Shown: positions 61,119 to 64,000 of the stretch, piece by piece | Layout: each line of letters opens with the position of its first letter | How positions within the stretch are numbered: position 1 is the stretch's first letter | Notes under the pieces: generated by a model | Database searches by the model: none | Told to the model about the DNA's origin: nothing | Seen by the model: the letters and a program-made list of their open reading frames with translations, nothing else | Made by a program: the position numbers and the translations under genes | NCBI RefSeq assembly: GCF_003148845.1 | Contig: NZ_QGHA01000001.1 | Span: 1,116,001-1,180,000 of the forward strand | Direction of reading: 5' to 3' | DNA length: 64,000 nt | Origin: Mucilaginibacter oryzae | Lineage (GTDB): Bacteria; Bacteroidota; Bacteroidia; Sphingobacteriales; Sphingobacteriaceae

Positions 61119-61449
61119 AGATATATAAATTCATGATATCTTCAGGCCAACCGTTGAACGTTGTGTTTAAATGACACTAAAATAGCAATTAAATGTTTAC
61201 CTTTGTGCTGTTCAATGTAGGATAATATGTTGATTAAACACTTAATTGGTTAGCACATTATTTAAAACTTTTAAATCGCTCGTTCCTTACAGCAATATAT
61301 CAGATTCAACCCTCGTTTTAATACTATCCCGGGTTAAGAAAAAAGAAGGAAGCAAAGTTTAATGTAATCTGTTTTTCCCGGTTGTTTAACCTGGCAAAAT
61401 ATCTTTTTGAACAGTTTGTATAGCTTGAATAAAATCTGTATTTAAAAAA
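61119..61449 (+). promoter_or_regulatory. Long leader of the primary sigma factor gene
   Basis: No gene is seen in these 331 bp. TACCTTTG at 61198-61205 is an exact TAnnTTTG element, giving a transcript start near 61212 and a leader of about 240 nt. No known riboswitch or thermosensor is recognised in it. Confidence 0.4.
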
Positions 61450-62310
61450 ATGAGACAACTAAAAATATCCCAATCCATCACCAACCGCGAATCAGCCTCG
61501 CTCGAAAAATACCTGCACGATATAGGCAAGGTAGATTTGATCTCGGCTGAGGAAGAGGTGATCCTGGCACAAAAAATCCGCGAGGGCGACCAGGTAGCGT
61601 TAGAACGTTTGACCAAAACAAACCTGCGCTTTGTGGTATCGGTTGCTAAGCAATACCAAAACCAGGGCTTAACCCTTGGCGACTTAATAAACGAAGGTAA
61701 CTTAGGTTTAATAAAAGCGGCTAAACGTTTTGACGAAACCAAAGGCTTTAAATTTATATCATACGCCGTATGGTGGATCCGTCAATCCATCCTGTCGGCT
61801 ATTGCCGAGCAATCGCGTATTGTGCGTTTGCCATTGAACCAGATTGGTTCATTAAGCAAAATTCATAAGGCAGCTTCAAAACTGGAGCAGGAATTTGAGC
61901 GTCAGCCAACTCCTGAGGAGCTTGCTGATAACCTTGAAATTTCGGTTGATAAAATTGCCGATTCGATGAACAATGCCGGCCGTCAGATTTCGATGGACGC
62001 ACCGTTTATCCAGGGCGAAGAAAACACCTTACTTGATGTATTGGCCAGCACCGATGCTGCAACCGATACCGAAGTTATGGCCGATTCTTTATCACAGGAA
62101 ATTAAACGTTCATTAGGCATACTTGCCGAACGCGACCGTGAAGTATTGATGTTGTTTTTCGGTTTAGGCGGAAATGCCCCACACTCGTTAGAGGAAATCG
62201 GCGAAAAATTCGACCTTACCCGCGAGCGTGTACGCCAGCTAAAAGATAAAGCGTTGATGCGTTTACGTCACAACTCTAAATCAAACCTGTTACAATCCTA
62301 CTTAAACTAA
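61450..62310 (+). CDS. rpoD: Primary RNA polymerase sigma factor
   Basis: A 286-residue group 1/2 sigma-70 factor of the short Bacteroidota type without the large region 1.1. Region 2 holds [30 protein letters not shown] and the -10-reading segment [15 protein letters not shown]. Region 3 follows (about 120-200). Region 4 ends [28 protein letters not shown], which contacts the -33 element. Its preference matches the TTG/TAnnTTTG promoters seen across the window. It is a single gene with a good terminator. Confidence 0.97.
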   Translation: MRQLKISQSITNRESASLEKYLHDIGKVDLISAEEEVILAQKIREGDQVALERLTKTNLRFVVSVAKQYQNQGLTLGDLINEGNLGLIKAAKRFDETKGFKFISYAVWWIRQSILSAIAEQSRIVRLPLNQIGSLSKIHKAASKLEQEFERQPTPEELADNLEISVDKIADSMNNAGRQISMDAPFIQGEENTLLDVLASTDAATDTEVMADSLSQEIKRSLGILAERDREVLMLFFGLGGNAPHSLEEIGEKFDLTRERVRQLKDKALMRLRHNSKSNLLQSYLN

Positions 62311-62342
62311 TTCAGGCCAATCCTCCTGATTCCAGTATATCA

Positions 62343-62378
62343 AAAACGCGGATGAGATGATCATTCGCGTTTTTTTTG
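62343..62378 (+). terminator. Terminator of rpoD
   Basis: AAAACGCG and CGCGTTTT with an inner ATGA/TCAT stem are followed by TTTT on the plus strand, 33 bp past the stop. Confidence 0.9.
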
Positions 62379-62572
62379 TGCCTAACCTTCTTTATGATAT
62401 TTATAACACAGTAGATTGTTCAATCGTAGCCGTTACCGTCAGCAGGAAAGCTTCGGGCGAAAGCGGGCAGAACAATGGTGGCCCTGAGTGCAAGAAGGGG
62501 CATGGCTACTTTTTGCAGAAGCGAGGGCCTCCGAGCGAACGCAGTGGGGCAAAATTTAGCAGCCCGTATAAG

Positions 62573-62638
62573 CCCCACCCAACCCTCCCCGGAAGGGAGG
62601 GCTTTAAAGTCTCCCCTTCCGGGGAGATTTAGAGGGGG
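62573..62638. repeat. Repeat family D, complete copy
   Basis: CCCCACCCAACCCTCCC, then hairpin halves CCCTCCC/GGGAGGG and CTCCCCTTCCGGGGAG, ending GATTTAGAGGGGG. The join GGGCTTT-AAAGTCTCC is unbroken here, whereas it is interrupted at 49987/50272. Confidence 0.8.
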
Positions 62639-62741
62639 CCAAAGCCTCCCCGGTGACTTGATTTATTCGTTATTTTATTTGTTTTTAACAGGTACCCATG
62701 AGCTCGTTTCTCTCGGTTTTTGTTCTTTTATCAGGAAAAGA

Positions 62742-62780
62742 ACAAAGCCTACCCGCGGTGATTGAGCGGGTAGGCTTTGT
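62742..62780. repeat. Stable 15-bp stem-loop
   Basis: ACAAAGCCTACCCGC and GCGGGTAGGCTTTGT pair perfectly around a 9-nt loop. It is not adjacent to any gene end, so a terminator role is doubtful; it may be a repeat or a small RNA fold. Confidence 0.6.
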
Positions 62781-62915
62781 TGGATAAAAGGAAGCTGTTA
62801 GAACAATATAACCGCCATACAAATATCGCAATGTAAAAGGCTTTCGTTATTCGCGTTAGTTAACGGGCTTTGGGTCAATACAACCAACATTGGCCGCTCA
62901 TTTGCCGCGGAGGCT

Positions 62916-62943
62916 GTTACTTTTGGCTTGGCCCAAAAGTAAC
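62916..62943. repeat. Hairpin of a common Bacteroidota interspersed repeat
   Basis: GTTACTTTTGG and CCAAAAGTAAC form an 11-bp stem with a CTTGGC loop. This type of hairpin followed by AAAACCCAAGACAG is widespread in related genomes as far as I recall; that recollection is not checked here. Confidence 0.5.
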
Positions 62944-63152
62944 CAAAAACCCAAGACAGAAAAAAGCTTCCCCCCCTCAGGCCAAACGCCCGGCCCGCTT
63001 TTCTGTCAGGCCACCGCGCATTTTTGAAAGTTGGGGCGTACTGCTCAAAGTCGCCTAAAAAAATAAATACATGAAATCAAAAGAATCACCAAAATCGTCT
63101 AAAGAAAAATCGGTGTAATCAAACCATCATCGGTGTAATCCCAAAAACAAAA

Positions 63153-63182
63153 AAGCATCTGCCCATTGCTGAACAGATGCTT
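63153..63182 (-). terminator. Terminator of the cold-shock gene
   Basis: AAGCATCTG and CAGATGCTT (9 bp) are followed by TTTT on the minus strand, 26 bp past the stop. Confidence 0.9.
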
Positions 63183-63207
63183 GTACGATTTTTATATAAT
63201 TAATAGT

Positions 63208-63396
63208 TTAACCTACTTTTACATTCACCGCGTTAAGGCCTTTTTTGCCTTGCTCAACGTCGTAAGTAACACTGTCGTTTTCACGAACGGTGTCAATCAG
63301 ACCTGATACGTGTACAAAAACTTCAGCACCGCCATTTGAAGGTGTAATGAATCCGAAGCCTTTTGTTTCATTGAAGAATTTTACTGTTCCTTGCAT
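63208..63396 (-). CDS. Cold-shock domain protein
   Basis: A 62-residue single cold-shock domain that binds single-stranded RNA or DNA. RNP1 is KGFGFI (13-18) and RNP2 VFVHVS (26-31), both intact. It acts as an RNA chaperone. It is slightly shorter than E. coli CspA, as usual in this phylum. It has its own -7 element (63418-63425) and terminator. Confidence 0.96.
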   Translation of the reverse strand: MQGTVKFFNETKGFGFITPSNGGAEVFVHVSGLIDTVRENDSVTYDVEQGKKGLNAVNVKVG

Positions 63397-63417
63397 TATA
63401 TTTTTATTTAATTACAT

Positions 63418-63425
63418 CAAAGGTA
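63418..63425 (-). promoter_or_regulatory. Promoter of the cold-shock gene
   Basis: Minus-strand TACCTTTG matches TAnnTTTG exactly, 22 bp before the start codon. No well-spaced -33 element is seen. Confidence 0.5.
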
Positions 63426-63565
63426 CGGTTAATAATTAACAATTATTTAAAAACAAGGCATTTATGTAATTTATTTTTATTGTCGCTGTAAACAACAATA
63501 AAAATGAACTATAAACAAGCCTACTCAAAACGTACCGGGAGGCCTTATAACTAAGGTTTTATTAA

Positions 63566-64000
63566 TTATTGTGCCAAAGCCACATTGCTGTAAACATGAT
63601 ATTCACCGGGGGCTAATGTTATTGAAAATGGAATTGAGGTGACATTAATACTGTTGCCGCTAATGTTATCATACCATGTACCGGTTGATGGGAAGCCGAT
63701 GCTTCCGGTTTGTGCTACCACATCAAAATTACCTATCACCTCTACATTGGCGCTTGCATCTTTAAGCTGTATGGTTTTTATAGCGCCGCCAAGGTCATAG
63801 CTGTAATTGGTGCCGGCGAATACGGCGTTCTTTTCCTTCATTTTAATCATTTTGGCATAAACGTTATACAGCAGCCTGCGGTTAGGGTCGGTATTGTAAT
63901 TCCAATAAATGGGCTTATTGCTGGTGCGACCGCCCTGGTTGATGCTTACATCATAACCCAACTCACCAAACTGCCACAACATTTTAGGTCCCGGAACCGA
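63566..64000 (-). CDS. Alpha-amylase family (GH13) protein, C-terminal fragment
   Basis: The 3' part of a gene running off the window end; the frame is open to base 64000 with SVPGPKMLWQFGELGYD, a conserved segment near the end of the GH13 barrel in Bacteroidota alpha-amylases. The final 80 residues form the usual C-terminal beta domain ending GEYHVYSNVALAQ. The catalytic residues lie outside the window. The full enzyme should cut alpha-1,4-glucans. Confidence 0.85.
   Translation of the reverse strand, partial: SVPGPKMLWQFGELGYDVSINQGGRTSNKPIYWNYNTDPNRRLLYNVYAKMIKMKEKNAVFAGTNYSYDLGGAIKTIQLKDASANVEVIGNFDVVAQTGSIGFPSTGTWYDNISGNSINVTSIPFSITLAPGEYHVYSNVALAQ

Larger units (their letters stand above)
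62379..63152. other. Gene-poor repeat cluster
   Basis: About 770 bp without a convincing gene. It holds a complete family D element (62573-62638), a 15-bp-stem hairpin (62742-62780), an 11-bp-stem hairpin (62916-62943), a larger AGAAAAAAGC/GCTTTTCT fold (around 62959-63005) and two direct copies of ATCGGTGTAATC (about 63109 and 63129). Open frames here lack start sites and family resemblance. Confidence 0.6.

Noticed and set aside
62357-62765. Plus-strand open frames after rpoD
   Set aside because: They begin inside the rpoD terminator and run through family D repeats; composition is repeat-like.
62870-63058. A 62-codon plus-strand gene
   Set aside because: It translates a palindromic repeat and has no coding character.
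63109-63140. A CRISPR-like pair of ATCGGTGTAATC repeats
   Set aside because: Only two 12-bp direct copies about 20 bp apart, no array and no cas genes.

Overview
This window comes from a Bacteroidota chromosome. The best fit is family Sphingobacteriaceae, close to Mucilaginibacter. The evidence is a SusC/SusD pair beside a hybrid two-component regulator, promoters with the Bacteroidota -7 element TAnnTTTG, a short primary sigma factor (286 aa), an FtsK-LolA gene pair, weak ribosome binding sites and many palindromic intergenic repeats. The genus is an inference from gene content and style; no ribosomal RNA gene is present to confirm it.

Layout. 0.1-7.6 kb: a GH3 beta-glucosidase divergent from a Nudix-fold regulator that has lost its catalytic glutamates, then an M1 peptidase, a sterol-desaturase-type membrane hydroxylase and an ankyrin protein. 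7.8-11.3 kb: ftsK and a LolA-like carrier. 11.5-15.3 kb: small housekeeping and hypothetical genes ending in a BLUF blue-light sensor. 15.4-15.7 kb: on the minus strand, a well-formed SAM-I riboswitch with no methionine gene behind it, followed instead by a tRNA-like RNA. 16-19.7 kb: SDR, DUF72, a secreted protein and an sdpI/sdpR-like pair. 20-35.5 kb: a polysaccharide utilization locus (GH5, GH127, GH2, DUF3823, SusD, SusC and a divergent hybrid two-component regulator). 35.7-40.9 kb: a vanadium-haloperoxidase/PAP2-type lipoprotein and a large FG-GAP/ASPIC lipoprotein. 41.1-55.7 kb: an L-arabinose locus (GH2, a GH43 remnant, GH43, GH51, galM, sugar symporter, araA, GH27, araD, araB). 56-64 kb: YbhB, an AraC regulator, a nucleotide-sugar-epimerase-like protein, AsmA, the primary sigma factor, a cold-shock protein and the 3' end of an alpha-amylase gene.

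How the genes fit together. The PUL enzymes (GH127 beta-L-arabinofuranosidase, GH5, GH2) and the arabinose locus enzymes (GH43 arabinanase, GH51, GH27) point to arabinose-rich plant glycans. SusC/SusD import oligosaccharides, the lipoprotein GalM and the sodium symporter handle free sugar, and AraA/AraB/AraD feed it into the pentose phosphate pathway. The Nudix regulator at 2.6 kb resembles Bacteroides AraR. A site of the form AGTGT-N7-ACA occurs upstream of it, of araB and of galM, which suggests one regulon.

The two most unusual items are the riboswitch/tRNA-like tandem at 15.43-15.70 kb, which has complementary segments able to form mutually exclusive folds, and the density of nested palindromic repeat families, one of which sits inside the arabinose operon and interrupts another.
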